64,000 bases of DNA from Arthrobacter sp. zg-Y820 (GTDB lineage Bacteria > Actinomycetota > Actinomycetes > Actinomycetales > Micrococcaceae). Below are positions 27,188 to 35,501 of the stretch, in pieces; position 1 is the first letter of the stretch; the number at the start of each line of letters is the position of its first letter. Location: contig NZ_CP126247.1 in assembly GCF_030142155.1 (NCBI RefSeq), positions 2,542,001 through 2,606,000 on the forward strand. Reading direction: 5' to 3'. The notes under the pieces were generated by a model. It made no database searches. It was not told the DNA's origin and saw only the letters and a program-made list of their open reading frames with translations. The translations under genes and the position numbers were made by a program.

Positions 27188-29832
27188 CCGAGCTGTGGCC
27201 CGGCGTCCCGGAGTCCTGGTCTTCCCTCGTCCAGGTTCCTTCGACGGCGGCGGTTGACCGTCCCGGAACCATCCACAAGTGGCATCTGCTCGACAACGGC
27301 CCGGACCTCGCGGCCCGCGGCGTCGAGCCGGCCGGCACCCTGCTCTGCGTGCACGGCAACCCCACCTGGTCCTATCTCTGGCGCACCCTGCTCGCCGCCG
27401 GCTCCGCCGCGGACCGGCCGTGGCGCGTCGTCGCCGTCGACCAGCTGGACATGGGCTTCTCCGCCCGCACCGGCGCGTTCCGCCGGCTCGAGGACCGCAT
27501 CACCGACCTCGGCGACCTCACCGCCGCGCTGGAACTGACCGGCAAGGTTGTCACTGTGGGCCATGACTGGGGCGGCCTCATTTCGCTGGGCTGGGCGCTG
27601 CGGCACCGCAGCCAGCTCTCCGGCGTCGTCCTCACCAACACCGCCGTGCACCCCGCCGGGTTCGACATTCCCCCGGCGCTGCGCCTGGCCCTGCATCCGG
27701 CCGTTCACGGCTGGGGCACGCAGACCACCGATGCCTTTATCCGCGTCACCCATGCCCTGGCCCAGCCCGCGCTGGCGAAGGACGTCCGGAGCACTTTCGC
27801 GGCTCCGTACCGCGGCGCCGACCGGCGGCAGGGCGTCGCGAACTTCGTGGCCGACATTCCGGCCGAGTCCAGCCATCCGAGCTGGCGCACCCTGAACCGG
27901 GTGGCCGAGGGCATCCGACGCCTGGACGTGCCGGCGCTGATGCTGTGGGGGCCGAAGGACCCGGTGTTCTCCGACCGCTATCTGCGGGATCTGATGGACC
28001 GCCTGCCGCAGGCCGACGTGCACCGCTTCGAAGGCGCCAGCCACCTGCTGCCCGAAGACGTGGACATCACCGCGCCGATCTTCGACTGGCTCCGCCGGGG
28101 TCCGGGCACCGGGAACTCCGAGCTGCGCAGCCGCGCTGCGGCCGGCCTGTCGGTCTTCCGGCCCATGCTGGCTGAACTGGACGAGCGCGACGGCGACAAC
28201 TCGGCCGCCGTCGTCGACATGGCGCCGCTGGGCGCACCGGAGGGCAGCGCCCCGGCCACCCTGTCCTGGACCGAGCTGGCCAGCCGCGTCAACCGGCTGG
28301 CCGCCGGGCTCTCCGCCGCCGGCGTCCGCCCCGGAGACCGCGTCAACCTGCTGGTGCCGCCGGGCATTGAACTCACCTCGCTGATCTACGCCTGCCTGCG
28401 GCTGGGCGCCGTGATCGTCGTCGCCGACGCCGGGCTGGGCACCAAGGGCCTGGGCCGCGCCATCAAGGGCGCCGGACCGAAGTTCATCATCGGCATCGAA
28501 CGTGCCCTGACGGGCGCCCGCATCTTCGGCTGGCCGGGCACCCGGATCAGCGTGCAGACGCTCTCCCCCGCCAAGGCCCGCCTGCTGGGAGTGACGCACT
28601 CTGTCCCCGAGCTCATCGCCGCCGGCGAGAACGCCGACGTGCCGTGGCGGCGGGAGGATCCCGACGCCGACGCCGCGGTGCTCTTCACCTCCGGCTCCAC
28701 CGGACCGGCCAAGGGCGTTGTCTACACGCACCGGCAGCTCACCGCCATGCGCGATGCGCTCAAGAACACCTACAACCTGCAGGCCGGCACGTCGCTGGTG
28801 GCCGGGTTTGCACCGTTCGCGCTGCTCGGCCCGGCACTGGGCGCCACCTCCGTCACCCCCGACATGGACGTCACCTCACCCCGCACGCTGACCGCCTCGG
28901 CACTGGCGGACGCCGCTGCCGCCGTCGGCGCGACCACCGTGTTCGCGTCTCCGGCCGCCCTGGTCAACGTGCTGGCGACTTCCGGGGAGCTGGATCCGGA
29001 CCAGCGCAAGGCCCTGGCCCGGGTGGAGCTGCTGCTCTCGGCCGGCGCGCCGATTCCGGAGCCGCTGCTGGCCCGGGTCTCCGCCCTGGCACCCAATGCG
29101 GAACTGCACACCCCCTACGGCATGACCGAGGCCCTGCCGATCACCGACATCAGCCTGGACGGCATTCGGGCCGCGGGTGCCGGCAACGGCGTCTGCGTCG
29201 GCACCCCGGTCTCCGGCGCCCTGGTGGCCATCGCCGCACTGGCACCGGACGGCAGCGTGGGCGACACCCCGCTGGACGCCCCGGGCATCACCGGTGAAAT
29301 CCTGGTCTCCGCCCCGCACGTCAAGGACCGCTACGACCGGCTGTGGATCACCGAGTCCAAGAGCGCGTCGCTGCCCGGCTGGCACCGCACCGGCGATGTC
29401 GGACACCTCGACGAGCAGGGCCGGCTCTGGGTCGAAGGCCGGCTCGGGCACATCCTCACCACGCCCGACGGCGTAGTCACCCCGGTGGCCGCCGAACAGG
29501 CCGCGGAGTCCGTGGCCGGCGTCGGGCGCGCCGCCGTCGTCGGCGTCGGTCCGGCCGGAAGCCAGGTTCCGGTGGCCGTGCTGGAGCTGGAGGAACCGGT
29601 GCGACGCGCCGGCACCGCAGCCCCGGAGCTGACCGCCGCCGTGCGGGCCGCGGTGTCCGCGGATGCCGCGGCGGGTGCCGGGCTGGATCTGGCCGCCGTG
29701 CTGGTTCTGCCGGCGATGCCCACTGACATCCGGCACAACTCAAAGATTGACCGCACCGCGCTGGCGGCGTGGGCCGAGCAGATCCTGGCCGGCGGCAAGG
29801 CGCGCGTGCCCGGGATGGGCGGACGCAAGTGA
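27184..29832 (+). CDS. oleBC: OleBC fusion: beta-lactone decarboxylase plus beta-lactone synthetase
   Basis: 882 residues. The N-terminal third (about 1-300) is an alpha/beta hydrolase of haloalkane-dehalogenase type: HGNPTWSYLW, nucleophile Asp128 in GHDWGG, and the base His in GASHLLPED. This is OleB, which decarboxylates beta-lactones to alkenes. From about 320 it is an AMP-forming synthetase: P-loop FTSGSTGPAKG near 500, YGMTEALP and GWHRTGDVG. This is OleC, which makes the beta-lactone from a beta-hydroxy acid. The single-chain form is the actinobacterial arrangement and probably channels the labile lactone. The GTG overlaps the oleA stop by 4 bases. Confidence 0.9.
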   Translation: MTELWPGVPESWSSLVQVPSTAAVDRPGTIHKWHLLDNGPDLAARGVEPAGTLLCVHGNPTWSYLWRTLLAAGSAADRPWRVVAVDQLDMGFSARTGAFRRLEDRITDLGDLTAALELTGKVVTVGHDWGGLISLGWALRHRSQLSGVVLTNTAVHPAGFDIPPALRLALHPAVHGWGTQTTDAFIRVTHALAQPALAKDVRSTFAAPYRGADRRQGVANFVADIPAESSHPSWRTLNRVAEGIRRLDVPALMLWGPKDPVFSDRYLRDLMDRLPQADVHRFEGASHLLPEDVDITAPIFDWLRRGPGTGNSELRSRAAAGLSVFRPMLAELDERDGDNSAAVVDMAPLGAPEGSAPATLSWTELASRVNRLAAGLSAAGVRPGDRVNLLVPPGIELTSLIYACLRLGAVIVVADAGLGTKGLGRAIKGAGPKFIIGIERALTGARIFGWPGTRISVQTLSPAKARLLGVTHSVPELIAAGENADVPWRREDPDADAAVLFTSGSTGPAKGVVYTHRQLTAMRDALKNTYNLQAGTSLVAGFAPFALLGPALGATSVTPDMDVTSPRTLTASALADAAAAVGATTVFASPAALVNVLATSGELDPDQRKALARVELLLSAGAPIPEPLLARVSALAPNAELHTPYGMTEALPITDISLDGIRAAGAGNGVCVGTPVSGALVAIAALAPDGSVGDTPLDAPGITGEILVSAPHVKDRYDRLWITESKSASLPGWHRTGDVGHLDEQGRLWVEGRLGHILTTPDGVVTPVAAEQAAESVAGVGRAAVVGVGPAGSQVPVAVLELEEPVRRAGTAAPELTAAVRAAVSADAAAGAGLDLAAVLVLPAMPTDIRHNSKIDRTALAAWAEQILAGGKARVPGMGGRK

Positions 29833-30869
29833 AGCCCGCGGGGTCGTCGGAAGCTGCGCGGCGCGTCCTGGTAACCGGCGCCAGCGGGCTGCTCGGCGGC
29901 GCCGTCGCGCGGCTGCTGGCCGAAAAGGGCCACACCGTCCGCACGCTGCAGCGCACTCCGCTGTCCCCGTCCGGTCCCTCCTCAGCGGGTTCGGCGCCCG
30001 AGTCGATCGCCGGCTCCGTCTCCGACCCCGACGCCGCAGCCCGCGCCGTCGATGGGATGGACGCCGTCGTGCACCTGGCCGCGAAAGTGTCCTTCACCGG
30101 CGCGTGGCAGGACTTCGTGGACACCAACATCACCGGCACCCGCACCCTGATCAATGCGGCTCGGGCAGCCGGCGTCCGGGACTTCGTCTTTGTCTCCTCG
30201 CCCTCGGTGGCGCACTTCGGCGAGCCGATCGCCGGAGCCGATGCCGGCACCGCGGATCCGGACCGGGCCCGCGGTTTCTACGCCCGGTCCAAGGCAGCCG
30301 CCGAGCTGCTCGCCCTGGCGGAGGACTCCCCCGGGTTCCGGGTCGGTGCGATCCGTCCGCACATTGTCTGGGGCCCCGGCGACACCCAGCTCGTGGAGCG
30401 GGTGATCGACCGCGCCCGGGCCGGCCGGCTGCCGCTGCTCGACGGCGGCACCGCCCTGATCGACACCACCTACATCGTCAATGCCGCGGCGGCCATTGTC
30501 CGCGGGCTGGAGCGGATGGATTACGCCCACGGGCAGGCCTTGGTGGTCACCAACGGCCAGCCGCGTCCGGTCGGTGAGCTGATCGCCGGCATCTGCACCG
30601 CCGCCGGCGTCTCCGCTCCGGCCTGGGGTGTGCCCGGTTGGTTGGCCCGCGGCGCCGGCTCGGTGATCGAGCGGGCCTGGCTGTCCGCCGGAAGCCGCGG
30701 CCTGGTGCACGACGAACCGCCCATGACCCGGTTCCTGGCCGAGCAGCTGTCCACCTCCCACTGGTTCGACCAGCGCCGCACCCGCGAAGTGCTGGACTGG
30801 ACGCCGGAGGTTACGGTGGAGGACGGCATGCGCCGGCTCGCCGCCCACTACGGCGGAACCGCGGCCTAG
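29829..30869 (+). CDS. oleD: OleD, NADPH-dependent 2-alkyl-3-oxoacid reductase
   Basis: 346-residue extended short-chain dehydrogenase: Rossmann motif GASGLLGG at 17-24, VHLAAKVSFTG, Ser in FVSSPSV, and catalytic Tyr151/Lys155 (YARSK). It reduces the OleA product to the beta-hydroxy acid used by OleC. Related families are 3-beta-HSD/isomerase enzymes, but the neighbours settle the role. GTG start overlaps the oleBC stop by 4 bases (GTGA), so the operon is fully coupled. The C-terminal part (EVLDWTPEVTVEDGMRRL) is the normal end of the family. Confidence 0.9.
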   Translation: MKPAGSSEAARRVLVTGASGLLGGAVARLLAEKGHTVRTLQRTPLSPSGPSSAGSAPESIAGSVSDPDAAARAVDGMDAVVHLAAKVSFTGAWQDFVDTNITGTRTLINAARAAGVRDFVFVSSPSVAHFGEPIAGADAGTADPDRARGFYARSKAAAELLALAEDSPGFRVGAIRPHIVWGPGDTQLVERVIDRARAGRLPLLDGGTALIDTTYIVNAAAAIVRGLERMDYAHGQALVVTNGQPRPVGELIAGICTAAGVSAPAWGVPGWLARGAGSVIERAWLSAGSRGLVHDEPPMTRFLAEQLSTSHWFDQRRTREVLDWTPEVTVEDGMRRLAAHYGGTAA

Positions 30870-30879
30870 CAGCCGCGTC

Positions 30880-30939
30880 GTCACCGTCGGTTTTGTTACC
30901 GCCGAGTTAGTCACCGTCGATTTCGTTACCGCCGATTCA
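30880..30939 (+). repeat. Tandem 30-base repeat between oleD and a serine hydrolase gene
   Basis: Two adjacent 30-base copies beginning gtcaccgtcg (30880-30909 and 30910-30939) match at 26 of 30 positions. They end 16 bases before the start of the next gene, so they may be an operator or a recent duplication. Confidence 0.7.
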
Positions 30940-30955
30940 CAGCAGAGGAACTCCC

Positions 30956-31774
30956 ATGGACAGCGTCAAGGTTATCGAGAACTGGCCGGTGGAGCATGCC
31001 TCCGCCGCCGTCGTGCTGGCGGACGGCAGTGTGGCCGGAACGCACGGCGACGTTGAGCGGCGCTATCCGCTGGCTTCGGTGACCAAGCTCCTGACGGCGT
31101 ACAGCATGCTGGTTGCGCTGGATGAGGGGGCGCTGGAACTGGATCAGCCGGCCGGGCCCGAGGGATCGACGGTGCGGCACCTGCTGGCGCACAGCGCCGG
31201 CTACGACTTTGCCGAACGCACCGTCCGCTACGCCCCGGGCACCCGGCGGCTGTACTCCAACGCCGGATTCGAGGTGCTCGGCGAAACCTTGGAGGAGGCC
31301 ACCGGCATTTCCATGGCTGACTACCTGCACGACGGCGTCCTCGCTCCCCTGGGGATGAACTCCACCGCATTGGAGGGTTCGCCGGCCGCCGGCGCGGTGT
31401 CGACGGTGGCTGACCTCGGCCGTTTCGCCGCGGAGCTGCAGCAGCCGGTGCTCACCGCACCGGGCCGGCTGGCCGAAGCAACGACGGTGGTGTTCCCCGG
31501 CCTGGCCGGCGTGCTTCCCGGCTTCGGCCGGCAGAAGGAGAACGACTGGGGGCTGGGCTTCGAAATCCGCAACTCCAAGTCTCCGCACTGGACCGGAGCC
31601 AACAGCTCGCCGCGCACCTTCGGGCACTTCGGCCAGTCCGGAACGTTCCTGTGGGTCGATCCCGACGCCGGCGCTGCGGCAGTGGCCCTGACCGACCGCG
31701 ACTTTGGGCCCTGGGCTGCCGAGGTCTGGCCGCCGTTCACCGACGGCGTGCTCGCGGAGCTCCGCGGCGCGTAA
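30956..31774 (+). CDS. Serine hydrolase, class C beta-lactamase / PBP-like
   Basis: 272-residue protein with the serine-hydrolase triad motifs of the beta-lactamase/esterase (PF00144-like) family: Ser41-Lys44 in LASVTKLL, Tyr100-Ser-Asn102 (YSNAG), and HFGQSGT near residue 220 in place of KTG. HLLAHSAGYDF is the usual companion segment. No signal peptide or lipobox is visible, so a cytoplasmic esterase or peptidase is likelier than a cell-wall enzyme. Substrate unknown. It could belong to the ole operon (87-base gap), but the duplicated repeat between them suggests its own control. Confidence 0.8.
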   Translation: MDSVKVIENWPVEHASAAVVLADGSVAGTHGDVERRYPLASVTKLLTAYSMLVALDEGALELDQPAGPEGSTVRHLLAHSAGYDFAERTVRYAPGTRRLYSNAGFEVLGETLEEATGISMADYLHDGVLAPLGMNSTALEGSPAAGAVSTVADLGRFAAELQQPVLTAPGRLAEATTVVFPGLAGVLPGFGRQKENDWGLGFEIRNSKSPHWTGANSSPRTFGHFGQSGTFLWVDPDAGAAAVALTDRDFGPWAAEVWPPFTDGVLAELRGA

Positions 31775-31780
31775 CCTATG

Positions 31781-31956
31781 CCGCCGGAGCTGCACACTCG
31801 GTCCCGCCACAACGCCGATAGCGCACGTATGGCGGGTTCCAGGGCGACACCCCGGCCGAAAGTGCACATATGGCGGGATCCAGCCGGAAATAGCCGCCAA
31901 AGCTGCACTCTCGGTGCAGCCCATGCCCACCTAAGCCACCGGAGCTGCACACTCGG
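31781..31956. repeat. Array of five short repeats in both orientations
   Basis: A unit of about 20 bases with core GGCGG-N5-TGCAC (either strand) occurs at 31781-31801, 31894-31914 and 31936-31956 as cc(g/a)cc-N5-tgcac(a/t)ctcgg. It occurs inverted at 31821-31840 and 31861-31880 as (g/a)(c/g)gcac-N4-ggcgggttcc-like. Starts are about 40 bases apart. The array fills most of the 281-base gap before mutM, which holds no gene, and resembles a REP/MITE-type intergenic family. Confidence 0.65.
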
Positions 31957-32055
31957 GCAACCAGCGGCCAGCCGGCGAAGCGCACAGCAACCCCGCGCAC
32001 CAAACCCCGCACGCCAACACGCACTCGGCGCAAGCAAGAGACCGAGACGAATCCC

Positions 32056-33078
32056 CTACCAGCGGCCGTTGCGCGGCCGCGGCTGGCACACCGGACAGCT
32101 GTACGAGGAGCGGTTCATGAAGGAATCGCGCCGGATCAGGGTGGAGAGCCCGACGGCGGCGCAGCGCGGACACGGTTCGCCCTCCCGGCCGTAGGCATTC
32201 AGTGACCGGGAGAAGTATCCCGAGGCGCCGTTGACGTTGACGTACAGGGAGTCGAAGCTGGTGCCGCCGGCGGCCAGGGCGCGGGTCATGACGTCGCGGG
32301 CGGACTCAACCAGGCGCAGGGCGTCGGACCGGCGCATGGTTTCTGCCGGGCGGGCGAAATGCAGCTTGGCAGCCCAGAGCGCCTCGTCGGCGTAAATGTT
32401 CCCGACGCCGGAGATCAGCCCCTGGTCCAGCAGAGCACGCTTGATGCCGGTGCGGCGTTTGCGCAGCCGGACATAAAACTCGTCGAAGGAGAACGCCGGG
32501 TCCAGCGGATCGCGGGCAATGTGCGCGGCTTCCTCCGGGACCAGCGGCAGCCCGGTTTCCGAGAGTCCGCCGGGGGCGCCGTCGGGCGTCGGGCGCAGAT
32601 CGGTGAGGAAAACGCCGCCGAAAATGCGCTGGTCCACAAACCGCAGCTCCGCGGGCATCGGCGTTCCGTCTGCGGAAACGGCAGGGCTGAGCGTGAGGCG
32701 GACCTTGAGGTGTTTCTCGTCGGGCAGGTGCGGATCTTCCATCAGCAGCTGCCCGCTCATGCCCAGGTGGGCCATCAGCGCGAGCCGGGGAACGACGTCG
32801 TCGGCTGAGGAGATGGAGCGCGCACCGGCCGCCGGCGAAGCGGAGGAGGAAGCGGACGGAACGGAGGAAGACTCCACCAGCGGCAGCCAGAGGAACTTGC
32901 CGCGGCGCGCCACGTCGGTGACCACGGCGCCTTCGAGGTTGCCGCGCAGGTCCTCGGGTCCGGCAGCGTGGCGCCGCACGGAGCGGGGATCGAGGATTTC
33001 GACGCCGGTGATGGTCCGGCCGCGGACCCATAAGGCCAGTCCGCGGCGGACCACTTCCACTTCGGGCAGTTCGGGCAC
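32056..33078 (-). CDS. mutM: Formamidopyrimidine-DNA glycosylase (Fpg/MutM)
   Basis: 340-residue base-excision repair enzyme removing 8-oxoguanine and formamidopyrimidines. After the GTG start comes [13 protein letters not shown] with the catalytic Pro2-Glu3. RRGKFLW holds the conserved lysine, [19 protein letters not shown] GVGNIYADE the helix-two-turn-helix, and the C-terminal zinc finger is CPRC...CPVC. An insertion of about 30 Ser/Ala-rich residues follows the lysine region, making it longer than usual. Starts 4 bases after the rnc stop. Confidence 0.95.
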   Translation of the reverse strand: MPELPEVEVVRRGLALWVRGRTITGVEILDPRSVRRHAAGPEDLRGNLEGAVVTDVARRGKFLWLPLVESSSVPSASSSASPAAGARSISSADDVVPRLALMAHLGMSGQLLMEDPHLPDEKHLKVRLTLSPAVSADGTPMPAELRFVDQRIFGGVFLTDLRPTPDGAPGGLSETGLPLVPEEAAHIARDPLDPAFSFDEFYVRLRKRRTGIKRALLDQGLISGVGNIYADEALWAAKLHFARPAETMRRSDALRLVESARDVMTRALAAGGTSFDSLYVNVNGASGYFSRSLNAYGREGEPCPRCAAVGLSTLIRRDSFMNRSSYSCPVCQPRPRNGRW

Positions 33079-33082
33079 GGAG

Positions 33083-33787
33083 CTAGGCTCCGGCGGCCGC
33101 GGAGCTGCCGGTGGGGCGCACCATCTTCCAGGTCGCGGCGGCAGCTTCCTGCTCCGCTTCCTTCTTGGAGTGTCCGGTGCCGGTGCCGTAGGGCTTGTCG
33201 CCGATGTGAAGCACGGCAACGAAGCTGCGGGAATGATCGGGGCCGGAGCCGGTGACCTTGTATTCTATGTCGCCGAGCTTTCGGCTGGCCGCGATCTCCT
33301 GGATGCTGGTTTTCCAGTCGGTGCCGGCGCCCAGGGCGTCGGCGTTGCGCAGCAGCGGCCCGATCAGTCGCATCACCATGGCCCGGGCGGTTTCAATCCC
33401 GTGGCAGAGGTAGACGGCGCCGATCAGGGCTTCGGTGGTGTCCGCGAGGATCGAGGACTTGTCCCGGCCCTTGGTGAGTTTCTCACCCTGGCCGAGCAGA
33501 ATGTACTGGCCCAGTTCCAGTTCGCGGGCCACGCCGGCCAACGCGCGGGTGCTGACGACGGCGGACCGGCGCTTGGCCAGTTCGCCCTCGGACAGTTCCG
33601 GGTTGTCCCGGTACAGCGCATCCGTGACGGAAAAGCCCAGGATGGAGTCACCCAGGAACTCAAGGCGTTCGTTCGTGGGGATGCCGCCCTGCTCGTAAGC
33701 GTAGGAGCGGTGCGTTAGGGCAAGACGAAGCGTCCCGGCGTCGATATCGACACCGAGACGCTTCAGAAGCTCTTCAGTATTCTTCAC
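33083..33787 (-). CDS. rnc: Ribonuclease III
   Basis: 234-residue double-strand-specific endoribonuclease for rRNA and mRNA processing. Signature [13 protein letters not shown] contains the metal-binding Glu and Asp; [12 protein letters not shown] is the second acidic site; the C-terminal dsRNA-binding domain includes [23 protein letters not shown] start at 33787. It lies between rpmF (71-base gap) and mutM (4-base gap). A small hairpin at 33820-33847 sits in its leader. Confidence 0.96.
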   Translation of the reverse strand: MKNTEELLKRLGVDIDAGTLRLALTHRSYAYEQGGIPTNERLEFLGDSILGFSVTDALYRDNPELSEGELAKRRSAVVSTRALAGVARELELGQYILLGQGEKLTKGRDKSSILADTTEALIGAVYLCHGIETARAMVMRLIGPLLRNADALGAGTDWKTSIQEIAASRKLGDIEYKVTGSGPDHSRSFVAVLHIGDKPYGTGTGHSKKEAEQEAAAATWKMVRPTGSSAAAGA

Positions 33788-33858
33788 TTTTTGGTTTTGA
33801 CCCGAAAAGCAGCATTCATTTTCCTGTCCGGCACGCCGTGCAGGAAAGGAACACTGAT

Positions 33859-34062
33859 TTAGACGTCCGCTACCTTGCGGCCCTTGTATTCAAGGAACAG
33901 CGCGGTACCAGCTGAGTCGGTCACGACCTTGGCCTGGTGAGGCAGGCTGTAGGTAACGCGGCCGTTTTCAACGGTTTTCACCAGGTTGGGGGCAGTTGCC
34001 TTCCACTGGGACCGGCGTGCACGCGTATTCGAGCGGGACATTTTCCGCTTGGGAACAGCCAC
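33859..34062 (-). CDS. rpmF: 50S ribosomal protein L32
   Basis: 67-residue basic protein beginning [21 protein letters not shown], diagnostic of L32. The usual zinc-binding cysteines are absent, so this is a cysteine-free (zinc-independent) form. GTG start, 2 bases after the DUF177 stop, the standard pairing. Confidence 0.95.
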   Translation of the reverse strand: MAVPKRKMSRSNTRARRSQWKATAPNLVKTVENGRVTYSLPHQAKVVTDSAGTALFLEYKGRKVADV

Positions 34063-34064
34063 GA

Positions 34065-34631
34065 CTAACTCTCTTCTCTCTCGTCTGACTCTGTACTTGT
34101 TGCCGCAGAATTGTCTGCGACGCTGCCAGCCAGCCCGGAGAGGGCTGCCCAGCGAGGATCCACTGTTTGGTGGTGGTGACCCGGATCCTCCTCAAGGCGC
34201 GCTCCGCATTCGGAGCAAAGGCCTTCGCAGTCCTCCCGGCACACCGGCTGGAACGGCAGGGTGGTGACCACTGCGTCCCGCAAAACCGGCTCAAGATCGA
34301 TGACATCTCGCTCGATCCGGTGTTGCTCTTCTTCCTCTTCTGTTCCGAAAGACTCAGCGTCCTCGTAGTAGAAGAGTTCCTGCACATCGACTTCTTCGTC
34401 GTACGCGATGGGCTTCAGGCACCGTCCGCATTCTCCCTGAACAGGAGCGATGACGGTTCCGGATACCAAAATCCCCTCGTGCACGGCTTCGAACCTCAGG
34501 TCCAGATCGAGATCTGTTCCTTCCGGCACGCCGATAAGCGCAACACCGAAGTCCTTCGGTGCCGGAACATGTTCCTGCATTGTCCGCATAACACCCGGGC
34601 TGCGCCCGAGATCCTTGACGCTGATGGCCAA
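34065..34631 (-). CDS. DUF177 / YceD family protein (23S rRNA accumulation)
   Basis: About 188 residues from the TTG at 34631. VKDLGRSPG at the start, [10 protein letters not shown], acidic [11 protein letters not shown], then [17 protein letters not shown] with conserved cysteines; the family pairs with rpmF and affects 23S rRNA levels in E. coli and plants. The TTG lacks a ribosome site. An ATT codon at 34670, in frame and 5 bases after AGGAG, would add 13 residues and include the SPLAISV segment that I recall as conserved in relatives. The true start may be there. Confidence 0.85.
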   Translation of the reverse strand: MAISVKDLGRSPGVMRTMQEHVPAPKDFGVALIGVPEGTDLDLDLRFEAVHEGILVSGTVIAPVQGECGRCLKPIAYDEEVDVQELFYYEDAESFGTEEEEEQHRIERDVIDLEPVLRDAVVTTLPFQPVCREDCEGLCSECGARLEEDPGHHHQTVDPRWAALSGLAGSVADNSAATSTESDEREES

Positions 34632-34847
34632 GGGCGACGAACCCGGATAAATCCGCGACTGAACGCTAATGAGAACTCCTGTAGAACATAGACCGACATA
34701 TCATCTTAGCCTGATACGGCCGATTCTCTCAAACTGCGCCGCACCTTCCCTCAGATCGAGGCAGGGCACGGGCTGCTCATTCCAGTTTACAGGCCGCAGC
34801 GCCGGAGGTTTACCGAACGGCCCCTTCAGCGCGCATAAACTGTCAGG

Positions 34848-35483
34848 ATGCTTCCCTCTCTCCGCGCCCTGCCGCACCGCCTGGTGGTCCGGCTCCAGCG
34901 CGGAGTGCCGCGCCGCGTGGACGTGGCCGTCACCGTCTTTTTCTCCGCGCTGCTGATCTGGCTCTTCGCTGCGGTCAACCTCTTTTATTACCCGCAGGTG
35001 CACGAGCCGGCGCAGGCCGACGCCGTAGTGGTGCTCGCCGGGGCCGCTGCGGAGCGCCTGCCGGTGGGCCGGGAGCTGGCGGCCGAGGGGTACGCCCCCG
35101 AGCTGGTGCTTTCCAGCACCGATACCCGCGGCAACCTGATCACCGATCTGTACTGCGACTACACCGCCGGCGACACCGTCAGCGAGGATCCCGCCAGTGC
35201 GGCGGTGACCTGCTTCTTTCCGGAACCGATGACCACCCGCGGCGAGGCGCGCACCATTGCGCGGCTGGCCGCCGACAACGGCTGGGACAACCTGATTGTG
35301 GTCACCTCCCGCTATCACCTGCTGCGCTCGGAAACCAACATCAGCCAGTGCACGACGGCGAACCTCACCATGGTGCCCTCCGATCCCGAACTTTCCCCCG
35401 GGCAGTGGCTGGGCAGGTTTGCCGAGGAGACCGGCGGGCTCGCCGCCGCGGTGCTGCGGCCCACCTGCGCGAGCAGGATTTAG
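34848..35483 (+). CDS. DUF218 / YdcF-like membrane protein
   Basis: 211 residues: one membrane helix at about 28-48, then a DUF218 domain outside the membrane. Motifs are DAVVVLAGAAAERLPVG, the middle TTRGEARTIARLA and VVTSRYHLLRS, matching the SanA/YdcF family associated with envelope integrity. Two cysteines flank an acidic insertion. It diverges from the DUF177 gene and converges on the pyruvyltransferase gene. Biochemical activity unknown. Confidence 0.75.
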   Translation: MLPSLRALPHRLVVRLQRGVPRRVDVAVTVFFSALLIWLFAAVNLFYYPQVHEPAQADAVVVLAGAAAERLPVGRELAAEGYAPELVLSSTDTRGNLITDLYCDYTAGDTVSEDPASAAVTCFFPEPMTTRGEARTIARLAADNGWDNLIVVTSRYHLLRSETNISQCTTANLTMVPSDPELSPGQWLGRFAEETGGLAAAVLRPTCASRI

Positions 35484-35501
35484 CGCCGGCTCAGCGGCGA
35501 C

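Noticed and set aside
26986..28731. Minus-strand frame of about 580 codons opposite oleBC
   Set aside because: Antisense artefact of high GC third positions; oleBC has complete catalytic motifs on the other strand.
31781..31956. CRISPR array
   Set aside because: Units are about 20 bases, occur in both orientations and have irregular intervening lengths; no cas genes nearby.
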